64,000 nt of DNA from Methyloligella solikamskensis (GCF_042676065.1 NZ_JBHTJO010000001.1:1364001-1428000), one strand, 5' to 3'. Shown: positions 28,262-37,453, counted from the stretch's first letter. Notes: a model not told the origin generated them from the sequence alone. Numbers and translations: made by a program.

Positions 28262-30583
28262 ATGAGGGGATGGATCGGCAGGCGGGCGCTTTCCGCCGCT
28301 GCTCTTCTTATGGGTGTTTCGAGCGTCACGTCCGTTTGGGCACAAGAGGCCACAGAGGGCGAGGCAGAGGCTCCGCCCGTCGAGGTGATCCAGGAAGACG
28401 AGGGCGGCGTCCAACTCCCGCCTATCACGGTGGAGGCGCCGTCGGAGAGTTCCGCACCGACGAGAGCGCGGCGCAGGCCCGCGCCCGATGCAGCTGCTGT
28501 GCAGGCCGAACCTGTTCCGGTCGCCGAGCCCGCGGCACCGTTCACGCCCAGCCCGGCCCAGAAGCGTGCCGTCCAGCCTCCCATCGACGCGGTGACGCCG
28601 GCTGAGATCGAGCGCAGCCCCGCCCAGAGCTTCGGCGATCTGTTCTTCGACAAGCCGGGGGCCACCTCCACCAGCTTCGCGCCCGGGGCGAGCCGTCCGG
28701 TTCTGCGCGGCCTCGACGGCCATCGGGTCGACATCCAGGAGAACGGTCTTGGCATCGGCGACGTTTCAGCACTCGGTGGCGACCACGCCGTGCCCATCGA
28801 CCCCCTTGCTGCCGACCGGGTAGAGATCGTGCGGGGCCCTGAAAGCCTGCGCTACACGTCGGGCTCCGTCGGTGGTGTGGTGAACGCCATCAATGGCCGA
28901 ATCCCGGTAGACATTGCGCCGGGGACCACTCGGCTGGAAGTCCAGGGCGCGGGCACGACGGTGGACGACGGCTTTGACGGAGCTGTGCAGTTCGAGAACC
29001 GGACGGGCAACGTTGCCGTCCATGTCGATGCCTATGGCCGCAATGCGGAAGACTACGACACACCGCTCGGCATCCAGGACAACAGCTTCGTGGAGACGGA
29101 GGGGCAGTCCGCCGGCGCGACACTGTTCTTCGACCGCGGCTTCTTCGGCACGTCCGTGAGCCGCTTCGCCAGCGATTACGGCATTCCCGGCGGCGAGGAG
29201 GCGGAGCTCGGCATCCATATCGATATGGAGCAGGTGCGCTGGACCAATCGCGGCGCCTATCTTCCGCTGAACGGTCCGGTCTCGGAGGTCCGTTTCTGGC
29301 TCGGCTACTCCGACTACGATCACGACGAGATCGGTCAGGAGCACGACCATGAGGAAGAGCATGCCGGCGAAGACGACCACGAGCACGAAGAGGAGCATGC
29401 TGAGGAGCACGATCACGGCCCCGAGGATGAAGGCGAGGTCGTCCACGGCACCTTCGCCCAGAAGACCTGGGAGGCGCGTGCGGAGTTCCAGCAGCGCACG
29501 GTGACGACGAGTGTCGGGGCGTTGAACGGCCTGCTCGGCTTCAGCTGGAGCCACAACGATCTCCACACTGAGGGAGAGGCCGAGGAGTTCCTGGCGCCCA
29601 ACACGACGCAAGACGTGGCGACCTATCTGTTCGAAGAGCTGGAGCTGTCGGACCACTTGCGGCTGCAGGGGGCTGCGCGCCTCGAGCATCGCCAGATCGA
29701 CGGGTATGCCCCGGAGGTGCCGGCCGATCTGCTGCCGCCGCCGGATGAGATCGCCACGGTGGCTGCCGGCCGCGACTTCACACCATTCAGCGCCAGCATC
29801 GGGCTGGAGCGGGATCTGCCGAGAGCCATGGTGCTGCGGGCCGATGCCGAATACTCCGAGCGCGCGCCGACGGCCGCGGAGCTTTTCTCCAAGGGGCCGC
29901 ATCACGCGTCCGGAACGTTCGATATCGGCGATCCGGGTCTCGGTATTGAAACGGCCAAGAGCGTTGAGATCGGAATCGCCCGCGATGTCGGCCGGTTCCG
30001 TTTCGATGCGGGCGCTTATCACACGGATTTCGACGGCTTCATCTTTCAGGAGCTGACGGGCATTACCTGCAACGAGGAATTCGAAAGCTGCGGTATCGAG
30101 GATGGCGAGTTCGACCAGGTGCTGACGGGTCAGCAGGACGCGACCTTCACCGGGGCCGAACTGCAGGGCGCCTATGACGTGACGGAGATTGCCGGCGGCA
30201 TCTTCGGCGTGACGGGGCGGTACGACTTCGTCCATGCCAAGTTCGCCGACGGAACCTATGTGCCTCGAATCCCACCCCACCGGCTGGGCGGCGGCGTTTA
30301 TTGGCAGGATGCTCACTGGCTGGCGCGGGTGAACCTGCTGCACGCCTTCGAGCAGGACGAGGTCGCGGCGAACGAATACGAGACGCCGGCCTACGATCTT
30401 CTGAATGCGTCTTTGAGCTGGTCCGGCGCGCTCGGCGACGCCAAGTTCGGCGAGAGCCTGACCTTAGGGATCGCGGCGGACAATCTGCTGGACGACGAGA
30501 TCCGCAACGCGGCCTCGTTCAAGGCGGACGAGGTGCTGTTGCCGGGGCGCAGCTTCAAGCTCTTCGCGAAGGCGGTGTTCTAG
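28262..30583 (+). CDS. znuD: TonB-dependent zinc receptor, ZnuD-like
   Basis: Outer-membrane receptor of 773 residues. It has a signal peptide (to about residue 28), a Pro-rich linker, a plug domain (about 108-225, with FFDKPGATSTSFAPGASRPVLRG-type plug residues and GPESLRYTSGSVGGVVN) and a 22-strand barrel ending in FKLFAKAVF with a terminal Phe. An extracellular loop at about residues 353-386 is packed with His, Glu and Asp (EHDHEEEHAGEDDHEHEEEH), like the zinc-capture loop of Neisseria ZnuD. Two Zur-like boxes just upstream support induction by zinc starvation. ATG 28262 with GGGGG was chosen over the TTG at 28244. The zinc substrate is inferred, not proven; nickel or cobalt are alternatives. 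Confidence 0.88.
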   Translation: MRGWIGRRALSAAALLMGVSSVTSVWAQEATEGEAEAPPVEVIQEDEGGVQLPPITVEAPSESSAPTRARRRPAPDAAAVQAEPVPVAEPAAPFTPSPAQKRAVQPPIDAVTPAEIERSPAQSFGDLFFDKPGATSTSFAPGASRPVLRGLDGHRVDIQENGLGIGDVSALGGDHAVPIDPLAADRVEIVRGPESLRYTSGSVGGVVNAINGRIPVDIAPGTTRLEVQGAGTTVDDGFDGAVQFENRTGNVAVHVDAYGRNAEDYDTPLGIQDNSFVETEGQSAGATLFFDRGFFGTSVSRFASDYGIPGGEEAELGIHIDMEQVRWTNRGAYLPLNGPVSEVRFWLGYSDYDHDEIGQEHDHEEEHAGEDDHEHEEEHAEEHDHGPEDEGEVVHGTFAQKTWEARAEFQQRTVTTSVGALNGLLGFSWSHNDLHTEGEAEEFLAPNTTQDVATYLFEELELSDHLRLQGAARLEHRQIDGYAPEVPADLLPPPDEIATVAAGRDFTPFSASIGLERDLPRAMVLRADAEYSERAPTAAELFSKGPHHASGTFDIGDPGLGIETAKSVEIGIARDVGRFRFDAGAYHTDFDGFIFQELTGITCNEEFESCGIEDGEFDQVLTGQQDATFTGAELQGAYDVTEIAGGIFGVTGRYDFVHAKFADGTYVPRIPPHRLGGGVYWQDAHWLARVNLLHAFEQDEVAANEYETPAYDLLNASLSWSGALGDAKFGESLTLGIAADNLLDDEIRNAASFKADEVLLPGRSFKLFAKAVF

Positions 30584-30605
30584 GTCGGATCCCAAGCCGA
30601 ACGTT

Positions 30606-31799
30606 CTACGCCTTGTGAGGCACGCGGGCGATGGGCGTCAGATGGCGAAGACCGGAGGGGACGGATTCCAGGGTCTCGATCCGGTTGCGTCCCCGACCCT
30701 TGGCTTCGTAAAGGGCGGCGTCCGCCGTCGAGATCAGCCGGTCGAGCTGCGCCTGATCGTTGGGGGCGCTGGTGAGTCCGGCGCTCGTGGTGACGGCGAT
30801 CCTGTGGCCGTCGCACTCGATGGGCGTTTCGGCGATGGCCAGGCGGATCCGCTCGGCCACGTTCGCCGCTACGTCCAAAGGCGTGCCCGGCAGGAGCAGG
30901 GCGAATTCCTCGCCGCCGATCCGTCCGAAGAGATCGTCGGGCCGAAGCTGGTTGGCGGCCCGTTGGGCGAAGCTCGCTATCGTCTTGTCGCCGGCCGCGT
31001 GGCCGTAAGTGTCGTTGATCGATTTGAAGCGGTCGATATCGAAGACGATGACGGAGCTTTCCCCCGGCGTCTCGGACTGGGCACGCAGGGCCTCCTGGCC
31101 GAGCTCGAAGAAGCCGCGCCGGTTGAGCACGGCCGTGAGCTCATCGCTCATGGCGAGCCGGTGCAGCCGGTGCTGGGACCGCTCGCTGATCATCTGGGTG
31201 CCGAAGAGCACGATCGCGATCAGAGCAACGGCCGACTGGAAGGGGGCGAAGGTGAGCCAGCCGAAGAGAGGTCCGTTGCCGATGGCGTCCTGCATGGCGA
31301 TCAGGGCGGCGGCCTGGCTATAGCTGATGGCCGTCTCCAGAAGGCAGACGAAGGCGATGCAGGTCCGCGGGTTGATGCCCTTTGGCGCGTGGCGCCAGAG
31401 ATCGGTACCGGCGAGCAGGGTGGCGGTGCCGATGGCGATATTGAACAGGGCGTAGCGGAGCGGATAGCTGGAGATGGCGAACGGTAGTCCGACCGCCCAG
31501 ATGGCCGGCGGCAGGATCGCCAGAACCGGCAAGGGGCGACGGTCGAAGACCCGCACGCCAAGCCACAGTGCCGAAACGCCGAGCAGGGTGAGCAGTCCGG
31601 GCAGGGGATAATTCAGAAGCGGCGGAAGATACTGACGCAGGCTGCCCAGGGCGAGCCCGACACCGAACAGGGCGAAGCCGCCGATCCACCAGAGATGGGC
31701 AGAGGTGTGCCGATCCTTCAGCCAGAAGCTGAAGATCGTCAGGCAGCCCATAACGCAGGCAGCCTCGACCACGAGCCTGGTGGTGAAACTATCGAACAA
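30606..31799 (-). CDS. Membrane-bound diguanylate cyclase (GGDEF)
   Basis: Makes cyclic di-GMP from two GTP. The 397-residue protein has an N-terminal block of about six or seven membrane helices (residues 8-205) that should act as a sensor, then a GGDEF domain with the active-site GGEEF at 295-299, DIDRFKSINDTYGH near 254-267 and an inhibitory I-site RPDD at 286-289, so product feedback inhibition is likely. No EAL domain. The start is TTG 31799 with GGAG upstream; the first ATG (codon 18) would cut the first helix. It converges on znuD with a 22-base gap, and no partner gene is near. Confidence 0.88.
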   Translation of the reverse strand: MFDSFTTRLVVEAACVMGCLTIFSFWLKDRHTSAHLWWIGGFALFGVGLALGSLRQYLPPLLNYPLPGLLTLLGVSALWLGVRVFDRRPLPVLAILPPAIWAVGLPFAISSYPLRYALFNIAIGTATLLAGTDLWRHAPKGINPRTCIAFVCLLETAISYSQAAALIAMQDAIGNGPLFGWLTFAPFQSAVALIAIVLFGTQMISERSQHRLHRLAMSDELTAVLNRRGFFELGQEALRAQSETPGESSVIVFDIDRFKSINDTYGHAAGDKTIASFAQRAANQLRPDDLFGRIGGEEFALLLPGTPLDVAANVAERIRLAIAETPIECDGHRIAVTTSAGLTSAPNDQAQLDRLISTADAALYEAKGRGRNRIETLESVPSGLRHLTPIARVPHKA

Positions 31800-31954
31800 G
31801 ATTCCGCGCTCCGCTTGGCGTTAGAGCCATATAGCCTCTGCGTCTTACCCCCAGACGACCGTGCCCGCTAGAGTTGAGTGGATTGCCGGGTAAGAATTCG
31901 GCTGGTGGCGCCGGGGGGCAACACGGCGTGTGGGGATTGGTCCCTCGTGGCGGC

Positions 31955-32920
31955 CTACTGAGCCGGAACAGGGTGGGCGAAATATGGCTCGTCGCGCTGC
32001 AGGATCGCGTTGCTGCGTTCGTGAGCCTTTAGCGCGTTCACGAGCCAGGTCCGGAATGTCGCTGCGGGTTTGGATCCGCCGTCCTGCTTGAGCTGCAGGA
32101 AGTAGAGGGAATGGGTGGATTTGCGTACCTTTCCGATCGGCTTGATCAGCGCGCCGGAGTGCAGAAAATCGGCGGCCACCACGTCGTCGCCGAGCGCCAC
32201 CCCTTCGCAGGACATCACCTTGTTGAAGATGGTCTGGGTGGAATGGAAGATCGGGCCGTCGAGCAGGCCGGGATGGGTCACATTTGCCTCCGCCAGCCAG
32301 TTCCGCCAGGGCGTCACTTCCCCCTCGTGCAGCAGTTTGAAGGCCGCTAGGTCTTTGGGCTCCTTCAGGGGTGGGCCGCTCAGTGGAAGCCGCGGACTGC
32401 ACACTGGGAATTCGTAAGCCGTGTGCAGGAGAATGGAATCGTATTCGGGCCAGGACCCGCGCCCGTAATGAATGGCGATCTCGGCACCGCCCCTCAGATA
32501 GTCGTCGATATCGAGACCGGGAACCAGCTCGAGCTGGACGTCGGGCATAACCGATTGAACGATGTCCAGCCGCGGGCCCAGCCAGCATTCCAGGAAGCCG
32601 GCATTGGCGAAGATCTTCAGCTTCTCCTTGCGGTCCGGCGCCTTGGCGGCGTGCCGGCTGACAAGCGCGGTTACCTCGGCAATCTCGTCGAAGGCCTTGG
32701 AGAGGGTGAAGAAATAGGTGCGTCCCGCGTCGGTCAGGATGACCTTGCGGTTGAACCGCCGGAACAGAGGGACGCCCAGCCAATCCTCCAGCTTCTTGAT
32801 CTGATGGCTGACTGAGGAGGGCGTGACGCAGAGCTCATCTGCGGCGCGTTTGAAGCTTGCGTGACGCGCGGCGGCTTCGAAAGCGCGAAGGGCGACCAGT
32901 TGAGGCAGGTTCTTCTTCAT
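31955..32920 (-). CDS. LysR-family transcriptional regulator (GcvA-like)
   Basis: Regulator of 321 residues. The N-terminal winged helix-turn-helix (LVALRAFEAAARHASFKRAADELCVTPSSVSHQI in outline, residues 7-45) and the PLFRRFNRK wing are followed by a LysR substrate-binding domain (about 95-300) of the GcvA type. ATG 32920 was chosen because it gives the standard 6-residue lead to the helix-turn-helix; the longer in-frame start at 33181 would place low-complexity sequence in front and overlap the divergent gene. It is divergent from the agmatine/polyamine genes with 142 bases between start codons, so it probably controls them in response to agmatine or a product. Confidence 0.85.
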   Translation of the reverse strand: MKKNLPQLVALRAFEAAARHASFKRAADELCVTPSSVSHQIKKLEDWLGVPLFRRFNRKVILTDAGRTYFFTLSKAFDEIAEVTALVSRHAAKAPDRKEKLKIFANAGFLECWLGPRLDIVQSVMPDVQLELVPGLDIDDYLRGGAEIAIHYGRGSWPEYDSILLHTAYEFPVCSPRLPLSGPPLKEPKDLAAFKLLHEGEVTPWRNWLAEANVTHPGLLDGPIFHSTQTIFNKVMSCEGVALGDDVVAADFLHSGALIKPIGKVRKSTHSLYFLQLKQDGGSKPAATFRTWLVNALKAHERSNAILQRDEPYFAHPVPAQ

Positions 32921-33062
32921 GGCGTCGCTTGAATCTAGTCGATCCGAATGGATCGAAAAACATCTTTTGTGCGGCGCAGCGGTACGGGCGAGCATTCGTC
33001 CATGTCCGGTTCCTCGGAACGCCCGAGCCGAGCCCAACGAAACCGCCCAGAACGAGAGCGCC

Positions 33063-34187
33063 ATGCCGAACCGATTCCAGACCACGATCCGCAGACTTGC
33101 CACCGCCTGCGCCGCCGCCGCGATGGCGCTGATGCTGTCGGCCGCCCCGCAGCCCGCCGAGGCCGAGGAGACCGTGACCATTGCCGCCTGGGCCGATTAT
33201 GTGCCTGTCGAGGTGCTGGAGGAGTTCACGGAGAAGACCGGGATCGAGGTTAACTACAGCGCTTTTGAGTCCCTGGAGACCCTCGAGACGAAGCTGCTCA
33301 CAGGCGATAGCGGCTACGATGTTGTTTTCCCGTCCGCCCTCATTGCCGGACGTCTGATCAAGGCCGGGGTCCTGGCGCCTCTCGATAAGGAGAAGCTCAC
33401 CAAACTCGACAATCTCGATCCGAAAATCATGGAGTTCCTCGCCCGGCACGACGAGGGCAATCGCTACGGCGTGCCCTATCTCTGGGGAACCACGGGGATC
33501 ATGTATAATCCGGCGCTGATCTCGGAGCGCATGGAAGACGCGCCCGTCGACAGTCTCGCCATGATCTTCGATCCGGAAATCGTGTCGAAATTCTCCGATT
33601 GCGGAGTCGCCATCATCGACTCTCCGGAAGAGATCGTCGCCATCGCCCTCAACTATCTTGGACTGGATCCGTTCACGACGGACCCAGAGGACTTCAAGAA
33701 GGTCGACGAGCTTCTTGCGCCCGTCTCGCAATACATTCGCAATTTCAAGACAAGCGCCATCATCAACGACATGGCGCGGGGCGACCTGTGCCTGGCGCTC
33801 GGTTGGAGTGGCGATGCGGGCGTTGCTTATGCTCGGGCCCAGGAAGCCGGCAACGGGGTGGAGGTGTATTACTCAGTGCCGAAAGAGGGCACCGAGATCT
33901 TCTTCGACTTCCTTTCCATTCCCAAAACGGCGGCGCATCTGGACAACGCCTACGCCTTCCTCAATTTCCTGATGGAGCCGGAGGTAATGGCAAAGGTCAC
34001 GAACGCCTATTTCTATCCGAACGGCAATGCGGCCTCGCTGGAATACGTGCTGGATGACGTCAAGAACGATCCGAACGTCTACCCGTCCGAAGAGATGATG
34101 GCGAAGCTCTTCCCCAATCTTCCTCGAGACCCGCAGACCGTGCGGATGATCACCAGGAGCTGGACCCGGTTCAAGACCGGCAACTGA
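33063..34187 (+). CDS. Polyamine-type ABC transporter substrate-binding protein (PotD/PotF-like)
   Basis: Periplasmic solute-binding protein of 374 residues. The signal peptide ends near PAEAEE (about residue 35) and is followed by the VTIAAWADYVPVEVLEEFTEKTG start, typical of PotD/PotF proteins. Later motifs, such as YDVVFPS, YGVPYLWGTTGIMYN and the C-terminal NEP-like segment AHLDNAYAFLNFLMEPEVMAKV, support polyamine binding. ATG 33063 is preceded by GAGAG. It is divergent from the LysR gene and followed by agmatine deiminase. No permease or ATPase gene is nearby, so it must share a transporter encoded elsewhere or act as an orphan binding protein. Agmatine or putrescine is the likely ligand by context. 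Confidence 0.85.
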   Translation: MPNRFQTTIRRLATACAAAAMALMLSAAPQPAEAEETVTIAAWADYVPVEVLEEFTEKTGIEVNYSAFESLETLETKLLTGDSGYDVVFPSALIAGRLIKAGVLAPLDKEKLTKLDNLDPKIMEFLARHDEGNRYGVPYLWGTTGIMYNPALISERMEDAPVDSLAMIFDPEIVSKFSDCGVAIIDSPEEIVAIALNYLGLDPFTTDPEDFKKVDELLAPVSQYIRNFKTSAIINDMARGDLCLALGWSGDAGVAYARAQEAGNGVEVYYSVPKEGTEIFFDFLSIPKTAAHLDNAYAFLNFLMEPEVMAKVTNAYFYPNGNAASLEYVLDDVKNDPNVYPSEEMMAKLFPNLPRDPQTVRMITRSWTRFKTGN

Positions 34188-34194
34188 AGCCGGC

Positions 34195-34227
34195 GGGATG
34201 TGGGGCGCGGCGCCGCCCCGCATTCCC
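34195..34227 (+). other. Stem-loop between binding-protein gene and agmatine deiminase gene
   Basis: The interval contains an almost complete inverted repeat around GGGGCGCGGCGCCGCCCC, extended by GGGATG on the left and CATTCCC on the right. No U-tract follows. Such hairpins between a binding-protein gene and downstream genes commonly stabilise the upstream message or partly terminate transcription, giving more binding protein than enzyme. The role here is inferred. Confidence 0.5.
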
Positions 34228-34299
34228 AAACAAACGAGACGGAGCCGACGGCAAAAGACCGGCGCGACGTCACCTCTACATGCTGAAAAGGAAACTCCC

Positions 34300-35340
34300 G
34301 TGGATCAGATCAACAGCACACCCTTTGCTTTGGGGTACCGGATGCCCGCCCGGTTCGATGAACATGAGCGGACCCTGATCACCTGGCCGCCCATCGAAGA
34401 AGGCGTCGCCACGGACGTTGGCGGCTTCCGCGATGAGATCGAAGCTATCGTGCGCGGGGTCGCCCGGTTCGAGCCCGTCACCGTGATCGCCGATCCGGCG
34501 GACTTTGCCCAGGCGACCGATCGGGTTGGGGATGTTGCCGAAGTGGTGGAGATCCCGGTCGATCTCTGCTGGATCCGGGATAACGGACCGATCTTCGTGC
34601 GCAACGAGGCGGGCGAGGTCGCCGGCGTCCATTTCGGCTTCAACGGCTGGGGCGAACGGTTCGTCTGCGAGAAGACGAAGGCGATGCCGGCAAAGCTTCT
34701 CGATCTGTTGGGCATCAAGCGCTTCTCGACCCCGTTCATCGGGGAGGGCGGCGGCATGACCGTGGACGGGCTCGGCACCTTGATCACCACCGAGCAGAAC
34801 ATGCGCAACGACAATCGATATGCCGGTATCAGCCGCGACGAGGTCGAGCGCCATTTGCACGACTATCTCGGCATCGAGACGGTGATCTGGCTTCCTCTGG
34901 GCCTGTATGAGGACGAAGCCACGGACGGTCACGTCGACAACGTCGCGGAGTTCGTCGCGCCGGGCAAAGTCCTGGTTCAGACCATGCCGGACAAGGCCAA
35001 CCCGAATTACGAGCGTCTGAAGGAAAACCTGGAAATCCTGAAATCCGCGCGCGATGCTAAGGGCCGGCAGCTCGACATTATCGAGATGGATGTCCTGCCG
35101 TACCCCAGAGACTGGGACAAGCGGATGGCGATCCCCTATACGAACGCCTATGTGCTGAACGGCGCAGTGATTGCGCCGGAGGTCGATCCGGAGCTCGACG
35201 AGCGCGGGTTCAAGATCCTCGAAGAGGCGTATCCCGGCCGGGAGCTCGTGACGTGCCGAAGCGAATGGCAGGCTTTGGGCGGCGGCGGCATCGGATGCGT
35301 CACCCAGCAGGTTCCGGCGAGCAAGACGAAAGGCGCGTGA
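34300..35340 (+). CDS. aguA: Agmatine deiminase
   Basis: Converts agmatine to N-carbamoylputrescine and ammonia. The 346-residue protein has the guanidino-modifying enzyme fold: RDNGP near 93-97, EGGG near 149, the catalytic His211 in TDGHVDN and the nucleophile Cys333 in GGGGIGCVTQQ. Length is normal for AguA. I chose GTG 34300, preceded by AAGGAAA, because it aligns with family N-termini (PFALGYRMPARFDEH); the in-frame ATG at 34198 would run through the stem-loop. It is followed 4 bases later by the amidase gene, giving a two-step agmatine-to-putrescine route. Confidence 0.93.
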   Translation: MDQINSTPFALGYRMPARFDEHERTLITWPPIEEGVATDVGGFRDEIEAIVRGVARFEPVTVIADPADFAQATDRVGDVAEVVEIPVDLCWIRDNGPIFVRNEAGEVAGVHFGFNGWGERFVCEKTKAMPAKLLDLLGIKRFSTPFIGEGGGMTVDGLGTLITTEQNMRNDNRYAGISRDEVERHLHDYLGIETVIWLPLGLYEDEATDGHVDNVAEFVAPGKVLVQTMPDKANPNYERLKENLEILKSARDAKGRQLDIIEMDVLPYPRDWDKRMAIPYTNAYVLNGAVIAPEVDPELDERGFKILEEAYPGRELVTCRSEWQALGGGGIGCVTQQVPASKTKGA

Positions 35341-35344
35341 TCTC

Positions 35345-36220
35345 ATGCGAAATGTAACTGTCGCGGCGACCCAGATGGCCTGCAGCGACTCGGTCGACGA
35401 GAACGTTGCCAAAGGTGAAGCGTTCATCCGCAAGGCGGCGGAGAAGGGCGCCAATATCGTGCTGCTGCAGGAGCTCTTCGAAGGGCCCTATTTCTGCCAG
35501 GACGAGGACCCGGAAGACTTCGCTCGCGCCAAGCCGGCCGATGACAGCCCGACGATCAAGCACTTCCAAAAACTTGCGAAGGAGCTGGGCGTCGTACTGC
35601 CCATCTCGTTCTATGAGAAGGCCGGCAACGCTCGGTTCAACTCCATCGCCATTATCGATGCGGACGGGCGCAATCTCGGTGTTTACCGCAAGACCCATAT
35701 TCCGCACGGGTTCGGCTATCAGGAGAAGTTCTACTTCTCACCGGGCGACACGGGATTTCGGGTCTGGGATACCGCGTTCGGACGCATCGGCGTGGGCATC
35801 TGTTGGGATCAGTGGTTCCCCGAAACCGCGCGCTCCATGGCGCTCATGGGTGCGGAGATTCTGTTTTTTCCGACGGCGATCGGGTCCGAGGTCGGGAGCG
35901 AGCAGTGGAACTCGGCACCCCACTGGCAGCGGGTTCAGCAAGGCCATGCAGGCGCCAACCTGATGCCGCTCGTCGCTTCGAACCGGGTCGGCACGGAGAA
36001 GGGCAAGAACGGGACCGAGATGACCTTCTACGGTTCCTCCTTCATCGCCGATCACTTCGGGGAGAAGGTGGAGGAAGCCGACCGCGAGGAGGAGACCGTC
36101 CTCGTCCATGGCTTCGACCTCGATGCGATTGCCCGGGACCGGGACTATTGGTGCGTGTTCCGCGACCGGCGCCCCGAACATTACGGCACGCTCCTCACCC
36201 TGGACGGCTCAAGCGCGTAA
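35345..36220 (+). CDS. aguB: N-carbamoylputrescine amidase
   Basis: Nitrilase-superfamily enzyme of 291 residues that hydrolyses N-carbamoylputrescine to putrescine, CO2 and ammonia. The catalytic triad is visible as Glu43 (LLQELFEG), Lys116 (YRKTHIPHG) and Cys153 (GVGICWDQWFPE). The CWDQWFPE segment and YQEKFYFSPGDTGF are specific to AguB within the superfamily. The gene starts 4 bases after aguA, so the products should be co-made. Together the operon supplies putrescine or uses agmatine as a nitrogen source. Confidence 0.94.
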   Translation: MRNVTVAATQMACSDSVDENVAKGEAFIRKAAEKGANIVLLQELFEGPYFCQDEDPEDFARAKPADDSPTIKHFQKLAKELGVVLPISFYEKAGNARFNSIAIIDADGRNLGVYRKTHIPHGFGYQEKFYFSPGDTGFRVWDTAFGRIGVGICWDQWFPETARSMALMGAEILFFPTAIGSEVGSEQWNSAPHWQRVQQGHAGANLMPLVASNRVGTEKGKNGTEMTFYGSSFIADHFGEKVEEADREEETVLVHGFDLDAIARDRDYWCVFRDRRPEHYGTLLTLDGSSA

Positions 36221-36276
36221 ACCGCCAAGCGCCAAAGGGGTTGTGGCCGGCAGTCGGAAGGGCCTATCTCTCCGGC

Positions 36277-37278
36277 ATGAGCCTGGACCGACATCGCCTT
36301 GCCGTCGCGCCGATGATGGAGTGGACGGATCGCCACTGCCGCTTCTTTCTGCGGCTGATCTCGCCACGCACCTATCTCTACACGGAGATGGTGACGGCGG
36401 ATGCGGTGATCCATGGCGACCGCGAACGGTTGCTCGGCTTCGATCAATCCGAGCATCCGGTGGCGCTGCAGCTCGGCGGCAGCGATCCGGAACGCTTGAG
36501 CGAGGCCGCCAGGATCGGCGAAGGCTTCGGCTACGAAGAGATCAATCTCAATATCGGCTGCCCGTCGGACAGGGTGCAGTCGGGCCGCTTCGGCGCCTGC
36601 CTCATGGCGGAGCCCCTGCTGGTCGCGGACTGCGTTTCGGCGATGGGTAAGGCTGTCTCCGTGCCGGTGACAGTGAAGTGCCGGATCGGCATCGACGACC
36701 AGGATACGGAAGAGAGCCTCGACCGCTTCATCGATACGGTGGCGGACGCCGGCTGCGAGAGCTTCTTCGTTCATGCCCGCAAGGCCTGGCTTGAGGGTTT
36801 GAGCCCGAAAGAGAACCGGGACATTCCACCCCTCGATTACGAGCGGGTCTATCGCCTGAAGGCGCGGCGCCCGGAACTTGAGATCGTCATCAATGGCGGC
36901 ATCGCGACCGTGGCGGACGCGCAATCCCATCTCGGCCATGTGGACGGTGTCATGCTGGGCCGCGCGGCCTATCACGATCCTTATGTTCTCGCGGAAGCCG
37001 AGCAGGCGTTGTTCGACCCCGCCGGGGAGCAGCCCTCCCGGGTGGAGATCCTGGAGCGGTTCCTGCCTTATGCCGAATCGCAGCTTTCGAAGGGCATCCG
37101 GCTGCAGCAGCTCACCCGGCATCTCCTCGGCCTGTTCCACGGCCGGCCCAAGGCGCGGGCCTATCGGCGGCTGATCGCCGAGCGGGCCCATCTCGATGGC
37201 GCGGGACTCGAGGTTCTGGAAGATGCCATCGCCATGATGCGCGATGCGGACGCTACGGCGGCTGTGGCAGCGGAGTAG
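36277..37278 (+). CDS. dusA: tRNA-dihydrouridine synthase A
   Basis: FMN-dependent enzyme of 333 residues that reduces uridine in the tRNA D-loop (positions 20/20a in E. coli). Motifs are APMMEWTDRHCR near 11-22, YTEMVTADAVIHGD, LQLGGSDPE, NLNIGCPSDRVQSGRFGACLM with the catalytic Cys108, and VHARKAWL. All fit DusA and not DusB/C. ATG 36277 was chosen because it gives the standard MSLxxHRLxVAPMM start; the ribosome site GGAAGGG is about 16 bases upstream, rather far. It follows aguB by 56 bases, on the same strand, but is functionally unrelated. Confidence 0.94.
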   Translation: MSLDRHRLAVAPMMEWTDRHCRFFLRLISPRTYLYTEMVTADAVIHGDRERLLGFDQSEHPVALQLGGSDPERLSEAARIGEGFGYEEINLNIGCPSDRVQSGRFGACLMAEPLLVADCVSAMGKAVSVPVTVKCRIGIDDQDTEESLDRFIDTVADAGCESFFVHARKAWLEGLSPKENRDIPPLDYERVYRLKARRPELEIVINGGIATVADAQSHLGHVDGVMLGRAAYHDPYVLAEAEQALFDPAGEQPSRVEILERFLPYAESQLSKGIRLQQLTRHLLGLFHGRPKARAYRRLIAERAHLDGAGLEVLEDAIAMMRDADATAAVAAE

Positions 37279-37296
37279 CCTTCGGCTTGCTCGGGA

Positions 37297-37393
37297 TGTC
37301 ATCCCTGCGAACGCAGGGATCCAGTAGCCGCCGGATTCCGAGAATCGCAATGACAGGGGTTACTGGATCACCCGGTCAAGCCGGGTGATGACA
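37297..37393. repeat. Palindromic intergenic repeat (TGTCATCC...GGATGACA type)
   Basis: Two arms, 37297-37326 and 37361-37393, form an inverted repeat: the left starts TGTCATC and ends GATCCAGTA, the right starts TACTGGATC and ends GATGACA. Each arm also holds its own hairpin (CCCTGCGAACGCAGGG; CACCCGGTCAAGCCGGGTG). This is the look of the dispersed alphaproteobacterial intergenic repeats. It lies just after dusA and could act as a transcript end. Confidence 0.75.
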
Positions 37394-37453
37394 GTGGTCT
37401 TGTGGCGGCAAAGTCCGAGCGAGCGCTCCGCACAATCCGCCGCACACTCCTCC

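Noticed and set aside
32919..33062. A longer start for the polyamine binding protein, beginning at 32919
   Set aside because: It would place about 48 non-signal-like residues before an excellent signal peptide and overlap the LysR start. ATG 33063 has a ribosome site.
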